From positions 1 to 64,000 of the forward strand of contig CAKPVJ010000001.1 in NCBI GenBank assembly GCA_934193515.1: a stretch of DNA of 64,000 nucleotides, in the 5' to 3' direction. The notes under the pieces were generated by a model that saw nothing but the letters and a program-made list of their open reading frames with translations, was not told where the DNA came from and made no database searches. Numbering within the stretch: position 1 is the stretch's first letter; every line of letters starts with the position of its first letter. Source of the DNA: an uncultured Megasphaera sp. (GTDB lineage: Bacteria; Bacillota; Negativicutes; Veillonellales; Megasphaeraceae). The position numbers and the translations under genes are program-made. This document shows, in pieces, positions 7,962 through 17,258 of this stretch.

Positions 7962-7995
7962 ACTTTACCATCCTCTACAAACTTTATAATATTTA

Positions 7996-9205
7996 TTATA
8001 TGTTCATGTATTGGCATATTAACTTTTCCCACATATCCCATATCTTATTAGGAGCATATTCTTTCATATCTTCATGGGCTTTAGCCCCCATTTGTATCCG
8101 TAATTCTTGATTTTTAATTAAAATTTCCAGTTTTGCTGCAAAATCATCAATGCCATCTTCACACAAAAATCCATTTTCTCCATTTTTGATTAATTCATTG
8201 ACAGCACTGCATGAGCGATATCCTATGGAAGGAAGCCCCATTGCCATTGCTTCTGTCAATGCAAGTCCAAAGCCTTCAGAAGCACTAGGAAATGCAAAAA
8301 TATCTGCTTGTGCCAAACATTTTCTAATTTTCTTTGTTGTGCCACAAAAAAGAATTCTATCTTCCAAAAGATTTAAAGAAACTGCTTTTCGCAAACCTCT
8401 AGTATAACTATTTTTATCTAATTCACCATATATTTTTATTTTCCATTGAGGGTATTTATCAGCTATTTTTATAAATGCTTGAATTAATAAATGTTGCCTT
8501 TTCAAAGATTCTTCAACACGCCCTACATTTATAATAGTATAATGACATTTTTCAAGATTTGTTGTATTTTCCTTGTCAATTTGAGGAACTATATTAGGAA
8601 TATATACAACATCATTTATACCTAACTTTTTCAAAGGTGCTATATAACTTGGCATTAGCACCTGAACTGCATCGCATTTTTTCCAAGCATTTATTTCTTC
8701 TTCATTCATTTGCTTGGTACACCGATATGCATCTGTATGACACATACTGACATGGGCAATAGAAGGAAATTCTTGAATGGCTTTGTTAACAATAGCAGCA
8801 ATAAATGCTCCTACGTCTATAATAATATCTGGCTTTTCCTGACGTACTATTAGTTTAAGTCGTTTTATAAATTCATTTTTAAAATATTCTTTCTTAGGAT
8901 CTTTTCTTTTTTTTGTCATGAATAATTAACTCTGGTCCCCCAATAGCCCGTAATATTTCTTTTTTAGCTTTTTGCCAATAATATGCAGCACAAAGATACG
9001 ACTTCCCGGGAATGTCATAACATAAATTAACAAATTTGACTTTCGAATCTAGATCAAATGCTGGTACACCCTTTTCTGTATCAAGCCCCACTAATACTAT
9101 TTGGTAGTTTCTTTTCACAAACTCATTCGCAAAATTACACAACACATGTTCGATACCACCCGAATAATTTACAATTTTAAATTCATCTACTAACATAATT
9201 TTCAT
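7996..9205 (-). pseudogene. GT4 glycosyltransferase split by a +1 shift in an A8 tract
   Basis: Two overlapping frames make up one GT-B/GT4 enzyme. The N-terminal part (9205-8894) begins MKIMLVDEFKIVNYSGGIEHVLCNFA. The C-terminal part (8919-7996) has the donor-binding domain with IINVGRVEESLKRQHLLIQA and the EX7E-like SASEGFGLALTEAMAMGLPSI. They join at CATGACAAAAAAAAGAAAAG. Removing one A restores a continuous protein of about 400 residues, similar in layout to the intact enzyme at 10309-11478. The break may be a fixed mutation, a sequencing error, or a phase-variable or slippage-corrected tract. As written, the C-terminal part would need its own start (ATG 8919). Confidence 0.75.
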
Positions 9206-9296
9206 AATATTCCCTGGCCCTCTGTTATTGTAAGAGTGTTTTATTTTTATAATACTCTTGTTATATTTTCATATCATACTGATATTATCAATGGAA

Positions 9297-10292
9297 TTAT
9301 CTATTTTTTATTTGATGTCCAATATACCCATAAACTTTGCATATATTAATACAATTTAATGCGCTCCACCGTAATATTCTATCTTTTAATCCTAAATCCA
9401 AACTATATCCTTTATTTTTATATAGATAAGATATTACATCGTCAAATTCTTCTCTTGTAATTTTCTTTGCGCTATAAAAATTTTTATACATAATTTTTAT
9501 AGCTTCATGAATAGATTTTTCTTTCGCCCACTTTTCAGCATCTGTTACATGGAGTTGTTTTGCTATTTCTTCATGCTGTCGATAAGCTCTAAATTTACTA
9601 TATCTATTAAAAGAATTTTCATCGTTTATACTACTAGTAGTGGATTGTGGATTTATTCGGTTATTATAATATAATGCTTTCGATATATGTTTTACATTTT
9701 CAGCATGCAAAAATAATTCTGGACAAATATATAAATCTTCATAATAATATCCAACTGGAAACTGTAAATTTTCCCAAATGGATTTTTTATATATTTTATT
9801 CCACATTAAGTTAGATATCTCATCCATTAAAATTAATTTACGAATTTCTTTTATTGTCAAATTATTAATATCAATGTTTTTTTTCTCGCATTCATTAATA
9901 AATGGAACTATGCCATTGACAGTTATTTCATTATGTTGAAATATCAATATATCTATGTCATCTTTTTCCATTTTAGGAATCGTTTTTTCTAAAAGAGTAT
10001 TTGCAACATAGTCATCAGCATCAATAAAAACAATATATTTTCCCTGCGCTTTCATTAAAGCTTTATTCCGTGCAACACTTTGTCCCATGTTTGGTTGATG
10101 ATACGTATAAATTCTCGAATCTTTTCGGTTATACATATCACAAATTCTGCCAGAATTATCAGTCGAACCATCGTCTATTAATAATACCTCAAAATTTTCA
10201 TATGTCTGATGTAAAACAGATTCTAGACATCTAATAATATATTTTTCTGCATTATATACAGGTATGATTATAGATGCAATAGGTGTTTTCAT
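9297..10292 (-). CDS. GT2-family (GT-A fold) glycosyltransferase
   Basis: The N-terminal GT-A domain is clear: IIIPVYNAEKYIIRCLESV (residues 7-25), LLIDDGSTDNSG for nucleotide binding, and FIDADDYV with the DxD metal motif. The rest (about 150-331) is the variable acceptor part, with NLMWNKIYKKSIWENL and FPVGYYYEDLY, as in capsule and O-antigen transferases of the WcaA type. It acts in the cytoplasm on a lipid-linked sugar. The site AAAGAGGTC precedes the ATG. It lies 16 bases behind the GT4 gene at 10309-11478, so they form one operon. AT-rich like the split transferase downstream. Confidence 0.85.
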   Translation of the reverse strand: MKTPIASIIIPVYNAEKYIIRCLESVLHQTYENFEVLLIDDGSTDNSGRICDMYNRKDSRIYTYHQPNMGQSVARNKALMKAQGKYIVFIDADDYVANTLLEKTIPKMEKDDIDILIFQHNEITVNGIVPFINECEKKNIDINNLTIKEIRKLILMDEISNLMWNKIYKKSIWENLQFPVGYYYEDLYICPELFLHAENVKHISKALYYNNRINPQSTTSSINDENSFNRYSKFRAYRQHEEIAKQLHVTDAEKWAKEKSIHEAIKIMYKNFYSAKKITREEFDDVISYLYKNKGYSLDLGLKDRILRWSALNCINICKVYGYIGHQIKNR

Positions 10293-10308
10293 TCTATTGG
10301 ACCTCTTT

Positions 10309-11478
10309 CTATCTATGTTTCAATATATCTTCCCATTGATTCCAAACAGTTTCTGTAGCATATTTTTTCATAGACTCTCTAGCTGCTATACCAAATTGTA
10401 CCCGCATATCCCGCCGTTTCATAAGCAACGCCATTTTATTTGCTAAGTCATCTACACCATCTTCACAAAGGTAGCCATTTTTACCATCCTCAATCAGTTC
10501 ATTAACAGCACTACAATTTTTGTAACCAATAGCAGGAAGCCCCATGCTCATGGCTTCTCCCAACGCCATGCCAAATCCTTCATAAGCACTGGGAAATGCA
10601 AACATATCGCCGTGCTGCAATACGTTGGGTACATCATTGGTTGCACCTTTCAGGAAAACACGGTTTTCCAAATGATTCTTATGAATCAAAAGCTGCAGTT
10701 CTTTGTAATACGCCTTGCCATCTTCGGCTCCCCAAAGTTCCACATTCCAATTGGGAAATGCATTAGCCAGTCCCGCAAATGCTTCTATCAAGAGGTGCGG
10801 CCGCTTATGATTTTTTGATAATCGGCCAACAAAAATAATTTTATATATTTCCTTTGCTGCTGCTAAATCGGCTTGGACATCATACTGTGGAATTGCATTA
10901 CCAATGACTACGGTTTTTACGTTTGGCAAATGATTTTTTAGATGTTGTGCAAAGGAAGGCAGGAGTACTTGACACACCGTACTTTTTTCCAAGGCAGGAA
11001 TTTCTTCTTTCGGATAGGTATGAAAATAATCTTCCGGGTCGCCATGGCTCATGGTAATAACGGGAATGGTAGTTTTTAAATCGCAAAGAAGCATTTTACT
11101 GGCTGCCGGTTGAAATGATACGATAACATCAGGCTGACATTCCTGCAATGTTTCTTTTAAGTTTTTCAGCAGGTATTTTTCAGCGAAATCATTATTTACA
11201 GTACGTGCTTTTTGTGCGTCAAAGGTACGATACAATTCTCGTTTCACTTTGAGATACCAAGGATATGAAATAGATTGTCCTTTAAAATGACGAATATCAA
11301 TGGCAGGGATTCCCTTATGCAGTGGATAATAAAAATCTCCCTGTTTTACATCGCTGTATACTAAAGATACACGATGCCCTCGATGCTGCATTTCATTGGC
11401 AAAATCACAAGTCACTTTTGCCATGCCGCCACTGTCATCTACCATTTTTGTTAAATTCGCCAGTAATATATTCATCAT
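10309..11478 (-). CDS. GT4-family glycosyltransferase
   Basis: A 389-residue GT-B enzyme. The N-terminal acceptor domain begins MMNILLANLTKMVDDSGGMAK. The C-terminal donor domain carries IIFVGRLSKNHKRPHLLIEA and PSAYEGFGMALGEAMSMGLP, which holds the EX7E motif of retaining GT4 transferases. It is homologous to the split gene at 7996-9205 (shared YKNCSAVNELI...NGYLCEDGVDD pattern), so the two probably arose by duplication. GAGAGG precedes the ATG. The role is addition of a hexose or related sugar to an LPS/O-antigen intermediate; donor and linkage cannot be read from sequence. Confidence 0.85.
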   Translation of the reverse strand: MMNILLANLTKMVDDSGGMAKVTCDFANEMQHRGHRVSLVYSDVKQGDFYYPLHKGIPAIDIRHFKGQSISYPWYLKVKRELYRTFDAQKARTVNNDFAEKYLLKNLKETLQECQPDVIVSFQPAASKMLLCDLKTTIPVITMSHGDPEDYFHTYPKEEIPALEKSTVCQVLLPSFAQHLKNHLPNVKTVVIGNAIPQYDVQADLAAAKEIYKIIFVGRLSKNHKRPHLLIEAFAGLANAFPNWNVELWGAEDGKAYYKELQLLIHKNHLENRVFLKGATNDVPNVLQHGDMFAFPSAYEGFGMALGEAMSMGLPAIGYKNCSAVNELIEDGKNGYLCEDGVDDLANKMALLMKRRDMRVQFGIAARESMKKYATETVWNQWEDILKHR

Positions 11479-11502
11479 TACAAAATCCTCTCATCTACGA
11501 TT

Positions 11503-12198
11503 TTACCCTCTATTTGCCAATCTTAGCAAGGCTTTCTGCAAAAAATTCAGTGCAGTATGCGAAAAATCAAAACAGCCCGCTTGTGCTGCTTCTCCAATTT
11601 TCATGCCTACAAATGAATCCGTTCCAGATAAATATGCATGCAGTTTATTTTTATGAAGAGTACGAAAATTTTTATTTCTCAAAGATGCTGCTCGCTTCAC
11701 GTAATCAATAGAAAGTTCTTTTAACATCTCTTCTGAAAGTTCATTCTTTTTATCTTTCATAATGTCCCAACACAAATCTTCTAATGTACCGTTGCGATAC
11801 GTCTTATCTGCACTCCAGCCCGGAAGTAATGTATATCCAAATAGGGCGCCCTCTTCATTTTTTACAAATGTATCGTCTTCTGGTATGGAAACAGAAAACG
11901 CCCGCAAAATACTCTGCCGCACAGATATTGCCGCTCCTTTGGCATCCATTTCTGCATCACGCAAAACCAAAAATCCCTTCATTTCTTGATAATGTGCTAA
12001 TTTAGAAATAATTGGCATATTTTTGCGCAGTTCTTCATTTCCCCCCATATCGATCACATTATAAGAATCGGGAACTATACCCCGTTTTACTAGATATTCA
12101 ATATATTGAATCAGAAAAAATTTTTCATCAATTCCTTCGCACAAAATGACATAGGGAATCTTTGGAAATAGTCGGATAGATGTTTTTTTTACAGCCAT
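11503..12198 (-). CDS. DUF3226-like TOPRIM protein of an ATPase-TOPRIM module
   Basis: A 231-residue soluble protein. The first strand-loop YVILCEGIDEKFFL (E21) and the second FLVLRDAEMDA (D81, D85) match the two acidic motifs of a TOPRIM nuclease/primase fold, as in DUF3226 and the nuclease part of OLD proteins. Its ATG follows the stop of the upstream ATPase without a gap (TAAATG), so translation is coupled. An ATPase paired with TOPRIM is the layout of split OLD-type and PARIS-like defence systems. Anti-phage function is inferred from family and context. It sits between glycosyltransferase genes with no mobile-element marker of its own. Confidence 0.7.
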   Translation of the reverse strand: MAVKKTSIRLFPKIPYVILCEGIDEKFFLIQYIEYLVKRGIVPDSYNVIDMGGNEELRKNMPIISKLAHYQEMKGFLVLRDAEMDAKGAAISVRQSILRAFSVSIPEDDTFVKNEEGALFGYTLLPGWSADKTYRNGTLEDLCWDIMKDKKNELSEEMLKELSIDYVKRAASLRNKNFRTLHKNKLHAYLSGTDSFVGMKIGEAAQAGCFDFSHTALNFLQKALLRLANRG

Positions 12199-13296
12199 TT
12201 ACCGCACCTCCATTTCTATGTCTAGTGCGTTTTCCAGTTCTTCTCCAGAAAAAGGATATGCTTTTCGCTTTCCTTTGGTAAAATCAATTCGCTGATAGCC
12301 CAATTTATCTAATGCATTCATTTTCTTCATCACATGTGAGGATTCCCGCAAAATATCAATATTATGTGTCGTAATAAATAATTGACATTTTACCTGTAAT
12401 GCTGCTGCATATAATACGTGTAATATATTTTCATATACACTGTAATGAAAGCCGTTTTCTAGTTCGTCAATCAAAACAATCCCCTGCGGTGTTGTTAGTA
12501 TACATAGCAACAGCTGCAGCATTTTATTAATACCATCTCCCATATACGTAATGGGTAATTTTTGTTTATCTGTTAAAATAACATATACATAAGGAATTTT
12601 ATTATCTACGATAGTTGTTATGTCCACAATGCGTTTATCAAAAATTTGTAATAGTTGCAGTAAAATGGATTTATCACCATCCAAAATTAAATGACTTACC
12701 CATTCTGCTATTGTTGCATTATCAGGAACATATATATCTTTATAAAACAGAACTTTCAGTATGGGATTTTTTTCTTTATCTGCTTTAGACAAAGAAACGT
12801 GATTAATTTTAGTGTTTTCAAACGAAAAAACGCCTATGCTTTTTTCAGTTCCTACAGTACATGTATATTGTAATGAATAAAAATATCGATTTAATGTAGT
12901 AGGATTATATCCTTGTTTTAAAATATTGGTAACAGTATCGGCATTAATGTCCAAACTGGCCGCATTATCTTCTACTTTTTTCATCGTAAGTGTCGAATTC
13001 AATCCCTCATTGCGAATTAATTGTATAGAAAAACTGTCAGTTTTGTCCATATTATAAAACAAAGGGTTCCATATCCGCTGGGGTGTTGCTTGAAGAGTAC
13101 CATTACCATTCCTTCCAGCGGCTAATGCAAAATATATATTAGGATTGCGATATCCTGCAGCTAAAAAAACAGCTTCTAATATTGCAGACTTACCTGAATT
13201 ATTTTTCCCGCCTATCAATGTAATTGGCATAATATGTTTCATGGTAAATGAATCAAAACATCGAAACGTGTGTAATGCAAGCTGGGTAATCATCAT
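12199..13296 (-). CDS. OLD-like AAA/ABC ATPase, partner of the DUF3226 TOPRIM protein
   Basis: A 365-residue ATPase of the AAA_15/AAA_21 group. Walker A is GGKNNSGKS (29-37), Walker B IVLIDE (273-278) followed by LENGFHY, and the switch histidine lies in FITTHNID (about 307-313). The long insert between them is typical of OLD-family, SMC-like ATPases, and MGDGINKML (about 252-260) corresponds to the ABC signature region. Two adjacent ATG codons follow GGAGGTGAA; the second (13293) has the better spacing. It is co-transcribed with the TOPRIM gene and probably gates its nuclease activity. Confidence 0.75.
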   Translation of the reverse strand: MMITQLALHTFRCFDSFTMKHIMPITLIGGKNNSGKSAILEAVFLAAGYRNPNIYFALAAGRNGNGTLQATPQRIWNPLFYNMDKTDSFSIQLIRNEGLNSTLTMKKVEDNAASLDINADTVTNILKQGYNPTTLNRYFYSLQYTCTVGTEKSIGVFSFENTKINHVSLSKADKEKNPILKVLFYKDIYVPDNATIAEWVSHLILDGDKSILLQLLQIFDKRIVDITTIVDNKIPYVYVILTDKQKLPITYMGDGINKMLQLLLCILTTPQGIVLIDELENGFHYSVYENILHVLYAAALQVKCQLFITTHNIDILRESSHVMKKMNALDKLGYQRIDFTKGKRKAYPFSGEELENALDIEMEVR

Positions 13297-13316
13297 TTCA
13301 CCTCCAACTATATCTC

Positions 13317-14444
13317 CTATCGTAAAATATGATGAATCAACGCTTCATGACTATACTGCTTATTGGCCGCTTCCAAATTTTTTCTATATACGTCTGCATT
13401 GTTTACTAAATCATCAACGAATTCTTCCAACTGCCGTGCAAAAGAATCTACGGTACTTAAATCCACTGCAACGCCAATTTTATATTTTTGCAGTACTTCC
13501 GGATTTAATTCTGGAGAAGATAACACAGGCTTGTAAAAACCAATGGCCGTAAAGAGCATTGCTCCCCAATGATACCGATAACGTTCTGCTGCATACGGCA
13601 TCATAATCGCATCTACACTGAGCAAAGCTTTTTGCCATTCCAGTCCGATCAAATTCTTGTGCCAAAACGTGATATTTTTATACGAGCTGTATTCTTTGGC
13701 AAATTGTTCAAATAATTCTCCATCTTCAGGCTTAGCAGTTGCCCCCTGGACAATGAGTTCTACCGGCACAGTGAAAGAGGCTTTGGTAAATGCTTCCAAG
13801 AAAAATCCTAAGTTTTTTTCTTTGCGGAATTGTCCGAAAAAACCAATCTTGATAGGAGGCGTAATAGTTAGCGTAGTATCAACAGGCAAATCCTGCGGCT
13901 TAAATACAGGAGGAGCTATTAAATCCAAATTGGTAAGACCGCTGTGTTGAAAATCATCGCGCAGCGTAATAACTTTTAAATGAATATTTTTATATGCTTC
14001 TACTCGATGGGCCTGTTTTTCAAACTTCGGTTGTTCATGAGGATTAATGCCATGAAAAATCATATAAACAGGGACCGGTGAATTTTTAAGTTTGCTATTT
14101 AAAACGGTTCGTATATACCGCCATGTTCCAGTAGGAATGATAATGGCATCACAAGCTCCTGCACATGCTTTTTCATAGGCAGCATTAAACCAAGCAATAC
14201 GCCGCCGTTCCCGTAAAATAGATAAAAAAATCTTTTTGATTTTGCCCGCTCCGGCATACGTCACGACTTCCCCGCCAGCTAGATAGTCGATATCACAATG
14301 ATAGTCCAGTTTGAAAGGAAAATGTTCCGGTACAAAAAATACAGGTTCATGCCCCTGCCGTTTTAATTCATCTACTAAAATCCGGTCAAATTCCACTTCA
14401 TGTCCTGCCGGCATGACAATGGACTCTAATATAGCTACACGCAT
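13317..14444 (-). CDS. GT-B fold glycosyltransferase
   Basis: A 375-residue protein with GT-B layout: N-terminal half MRVAILESIVMPAGHEVEFD and a long linker, then a donor domain starting IKIGFFGQFRKEKNLGFFLEAF and ending in a segment (DAIMMPYAAERYRYHWGAML) where GT4 enzymes carry the EX7E motif. The motif itself is degenerate, so the enzyme may belong to a neighbouring GT family. It lies between the two ATPase-TOPRIM modules, 20 bases before the first ATPase gene and 18 bases after the RloB-like gene. That spacing suggests all are on one transcript. The likely role is in LPS core or O-antigen assembly. Confidence 0.7.
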   Translation of the reverse strand: MRVAILESIVMPAGHEVEFDRILVDELKRQGHEPVFFVPEHFPFKLDYHCDIDYLAGGEVVTYAGAGKIKKIFLSILRERRRIAWFNAAYEKACAGACDAIIIPTGTWRYIRTVLNSKLKNSPVPVYMIFHGINPHEQPKFEKQAHRVEAYKNIHLKVITLRDDFQHSGLTNLDLIAPPVFKPQDLPVDTTLTITPPIKIGFFGQFRKEKNLGFFLEAFTKASFTVPVELIVQGATAKPEDGELFEQFAKEYSSYKNITFWHKNLIGLEWQKALLSVDAIMMPYAAERYRYHWGAMLFTAIGFYKPVLSSPELNPEVLQKYKIGVAVDLSTVDSFARQLEEFVDDLVNNADVYRKNLEAANKQYSHEALIHHILR

Positions 14445-14462
14445 AACGCAAAAAGCTCCTCT

Positions 14463-15197
14463 CTATTTTCGTTCTAGCCACTCAATCATTTTGGGATTAT
14501 ATTCATATACACATAACAAACACGTATTCAATATATAAAAGCTAGTAGTTTGCCGTAATAAATGGATTTGGATTTTCAATACATCTTTTAAAACAGCATA
14601 TAAATTCTCCACCAACATTGTCTCATTACAACATGCTATTTTTTTTATTTTATCTAAGTTAAATCGAATAATCTTAGAAAAAATTAGTTTATCATATTGC
14701 GTAATATTCGGACAACAGCTTTCTGCATTAGCCCTTGTTTTATACTGCCCCAATTCATCTAAGCAAACACGGCTGGACAAATAGTTAGCATTTTCAAAAG
14801 ATGGTATATGAATACATGATTCCACCATTGGATAATTAATATACAAACGCCCTTGCGATGTCGAATCATTAAAATAATTTATCATTTGTTGAAGCGCTTT
14901 GACAGAAAAACGATTATCTTGTGGATCAAAATCAAAAATCAAGTACACATCTGTATATCGATCATCAAAAATCTTTTTCTTGTTTTCGTCTGGCTCTTGC
15001 TCACGTAAGAATAAGAGAAAATCCAGATCCTCTAGATCTTCCCCATAATAACGCTGAATACGTTCATACAAATCATGTATATTGGCTCCATAAGAAACAA
15101 TTTGACGCTTTTTATACATATACGTATCAAATAAACGATTTAATAATTGCGGTTCCTTTTTTTCTCCTTCTACAATGGCTAAAATTTTTCTATTCAT
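14463..15197 (-). CDS. RloB-like TOPRIM-type protein of an ATPase module
   Basis: A 244-residue protein resembling RloB. The acidic motifs are ILAIVEGEKKEPQLL (E10) and VYLIFDFDPQD (D89, D91), the TOPRIM-like metal site. RloB is known as the partner of the ATPase RloA, encoded in restriction loci, with suspected nuclease function. I chose ATG 15197: it overlaps the ATPase stop (ATGAATAG) and has GGTG upstream, whereas an in-frame ATG at 15209 lacks a site. The C-terminal half is helical with several cysteines (ESCCPNI, KIACCNE). Function in defence is inferred. Confidence 0.65.
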   Translation of the reverse strand: MNRKILAIVEGEKKEPQLLNRLFDTYMYKKRQIVSYGANIHDLYERIQRYYGEDLEDLDFLLFLREQEPDENKKKIFDDRYTDVYLIFDFDPQDNRFSVKALQQMINYFNDSTSQGRLYINYPMVESCIHIPSFENANYLSSRVCLDELGQYKTRANAESCCPNITQYDKLIFSKIIRFNLDKIKKIACCNETMLVENLYAVLKDVLKIQIHLLRQTTSFYILNTCLLCVYEYNPKMIEWLERK

Positions 15198-16299
15198 CAA
15201 ATTCACCATGTTTCATGAGATTTTCTAAATTATAGCCTTCCCGCAGTTCTCGATCGGTAGCATTCGCTAAGGAAATAATCTTATCAGGGAGCAATAAAAA
15301 ATAGCAGTCGGGCCGCATAATTCGATTGCTCAAAAGACCTGTATTGTGCGATGTTAATATAGTTTGAATGGAAAATTTTTCTTCCAACAATTTAACAATT
15401 TTCTCAGCCAGTTCATAATGATAAAAAGCGTCAAATTCATCAATAAACAGGAAGCTAATTTTGTTCGCATGTTTATACCAATAAAAAAATGTTAATAATG
15501 CATTGGTACCATTAGAAGCATTAAAAAAGGGAACGAGACGATTATGCTTAAAAAAAAGACTCTGTTTTCCATCAGCTTGTGCAACTGCACAAATTTTTTC
15601 ATGCACACCATATTCATTCAAAAAAGTTTCAAATTCATGAACAAAATCATTTTTAATAATATAGTCGGCCATTGATTCTACGACTGTCGAAAAGCCAACG
15701 TATTCGTTATTCGTTCCTAAACTGCGAAACCAAAGCATGCCGCTAACAAACTTCATGACCTCCCGTACAGGATTTCTTTCATCCAGTGTCAAATTATTAG
15801 CCATATAACGCAAAACAGAAATCCTATTATCGCGAAATTCCCAATTCAGGGTATCCAACCCATACGTAGCTAAGTGAGAAAAATCGCCTTTTTGTTTATC
15901 ATAGTCAAACGAAAATACTAATTGATTATTTAATGATAAAGATTCTGTAACAAGTTCTCTGGCAGCTCTTTTGGTATATTTGTAAATAATCTCATCATCG
16001 TCTCGCTGGAACACATAGGAAAACGAAACAATATCTGAGTCTGCATCTGCATTACAATAGTTCGTTATGGACTGAGCTACGCCATTTTTATCAACTAAAT
16101 GATACGTAATATCGACCATTGCCAGTCCATAATTAGTCTTACCCACAGCATTTTTTCCATAAATAATAGCATTTTTAATAATGCCTTTTGACAAACACTG
16201 TGTGCTGTACGAATAATTTTTGACATCTGAAAGGTCAATCATAAAGGATTCTTTAAAGTTTTTAAAATTTTTAACACTGAATTTCTTAAGAAGCATCAT
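15190..16299 (-). CDS. RloA/AAA_15-like ATPase, partner of the RloB-like protein
   Basis: A 369-residue ATPase. Its N-terminus LLKKFSVKNFKNFKESFMID is typical of AAA_15 proteins. Walker A is GKNAVGKT (48-55), Walker B FLFIDEFDAF (283-292), and a conserved histidine lies in LTSHNTGLL (about 315-323). N264-A266 in ASNGTNALL is where the ABC-like signature would be. It is the first gene of a two-gene unit that overlaps the RloB-like gene by 8 bases. Similar ATPases occur in retron, PARIS and Septu-type systems, so the exact defence type cannot be fixed from sequence alone. Confidence 0.7.
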   Translation of the reverse strand: MMLLKKFSVKNFKNFKESFMIDLSDVKNYSYSTQCLSKGIIKNAIIYGKNAVGKTNYGLAMVDITYHLVDKNGVAQSITNYCNADADSDIVSFSYVFQRDDDEIIYKYTKRAARELVTESLSLNNQLVFSFDYDKQKGDFSHLATYGLDTLNWEFRDNRISVLRYMANNLTLDERNPVREVMKFVSGMLWFRSLGTNNEYVGFSTVVESMADYIIKNDFVHEFETFLNEYGVHEKICAVAQADGKQSLFFKHNRLVPFFNASNGTNALLTFFYWYKHANKISFLFIDEFDAFYHYELAEKIVKLLEEKFSIQTILTSHNTGLLSNRIMRPDCYFLLLPDKIISLANATDRELREGYNLENLMKHGEFDE

Positions 16300-16371
16300 T
16301 AGCCACCTCTATTATTCTATCAGTTTTTTCTTGATTTGCCGCCGACACGTTGAATCATAACATCTTCCACA

Positions 16372-17133
16372 TTATGCACCACCGTTTTTTCGCTGCAGTT
16401 CGTGTAATTTTAAATATTTCAGCATGGTATAGAAAAAATGCGTACAACATAGATAAGAACCAATGCCGCCGTCTAAAAAGCCTTTACGCAACACAAACAT
16501 TTTAAAAAAACCGCCGATGCTGTGCAGTAAAATGCCTGGCAGTGATGTTCGTTTTCCCCGTTTATACGCATCTTCTGCCCAAATTGTCGTATATAAACAA
16601 AGTTTTTCTTCCCATTCATGCCAATTTGCATAGGTGTGATGTTTAATATGTCCCGGCAGTCTTTTTGTCGGCAAGCTGCATTCCGGATGTTCATGTACTT
16701 TGTTGACCCAGGTTACTTTCGTGCGCGGAAACATGCGCAGCACATGGTCAGGATACAATACACCATAGCTGAATGTGACACCGAAAGCAACGGATTTTCT
16801 TGTCAGCGCATACTGCATATCTAATGTTCCATGTTCTACGACTTGGCAAACAGCATGCCGCAGCTCATCATTGAGCCGTTCATCGGCATCGAGATACAAC
16901 ACCCAATCTGCCTGCGTTTTCTCCAATGCAAAATTACGCTGTGCTGAAAAATCGTCATCCCAAGCTCTGAAGTATACTACTGCACCTTCTTGCTTTGCCA
17001 GTTCTACTGTATGATCAGTACTGCCTGAATCGACAATAATGACTTCATCGGTACAAGCTTTCGCATTGCGCACTACACTGACTATATTTTCTTCTTCATT
17101 TTTAGTTAAAATTAAAATGGCTAAAGAACTCAC
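16372..17133 (-). CDS. GT2-family LPS core glycosyltransferase (WaaE/KdtX-like)
   Basis: A 253-residue GT-A enzyme: LAILILTKNEEENI (residues 4-17), EVIIVDSGSTDHT, and WVLYLDADERL with the DxD motif. LRMFPRTKVTWVNKVHEHPE is shared with WaaE/KdtX-type transferases that add a glucose or similar residue to the inner LPS core. The C-terminus LPGILLHSIGGFFKMFVLRKGFLDG is membrane-associated in the family. I chose GTG 17133 because AAAGGAG lies 6 bases upstream; the longer frame to 17163 has no site. It is divergent from the phosphoethanolamine transferase gene and is the first gene of the minus-strand LPS block. Confidence 0.8.
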   Translation of the reverse strand: MSSLAILILTKNEEENIVSVVRNAKACTDEVIIVDSGSTDHTVELAKQEGAVVYFRAWDDDFSAQRNFALEKTQADWVLYLDADERLNDELRHAVCQVVEHGTLDMQYALTRKSVAFGVTFSYGVLYPDHVLRMFPRTKVTWVNKVHEHPECSLPTKRLPGHIKHHTYANWHEWEEKLCLYTTIWAEDAYKRGKRTSLPGILLHSIGGFFKMFVLRKGFLDGGIGSYLCCTHFFYTMLKYLKLHELQRKNGGA

Positions 17134-17188
17134 TCTATACTCCTTTATAGACCTGCACTCCATATCTCAACTTGGCACGTACAAACGT

Positions 17189-17218
17189 ATGACACATTGC
17201 CAGTATTAATGGTATAAT
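17189..17218 (+). promoter_or_regulatory. Promoter of the phosphoethanolamine transferase gene
   Basis: ATGACA (17189-17194) and a perfect TATAAT (17213-17218) are separated by 18 bases, about 40 bases upstream of the chosen TTG start. Confidence 0.5.
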
Positions 17219-17258
17219 AAATACTACTTTGAATTTTTTACCACTAGGAGTGACTGCT

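Noticed and set aside
8894..8919. Programmed -1 frameshift at A-AAA-AAG
   Set aside because: The downstream frame is +1 relative to the upstream one, so a -1 shift does not restore the protein.
11503..16299. Naming the ATPase-TOPRIM pairs PARIS or Gabija
   Set aside because: Layout is similar, but lengths and TOPRIM types (DUF3226, RloB-like) differ from AriAB and GajAB; a firm name needs profile searches.
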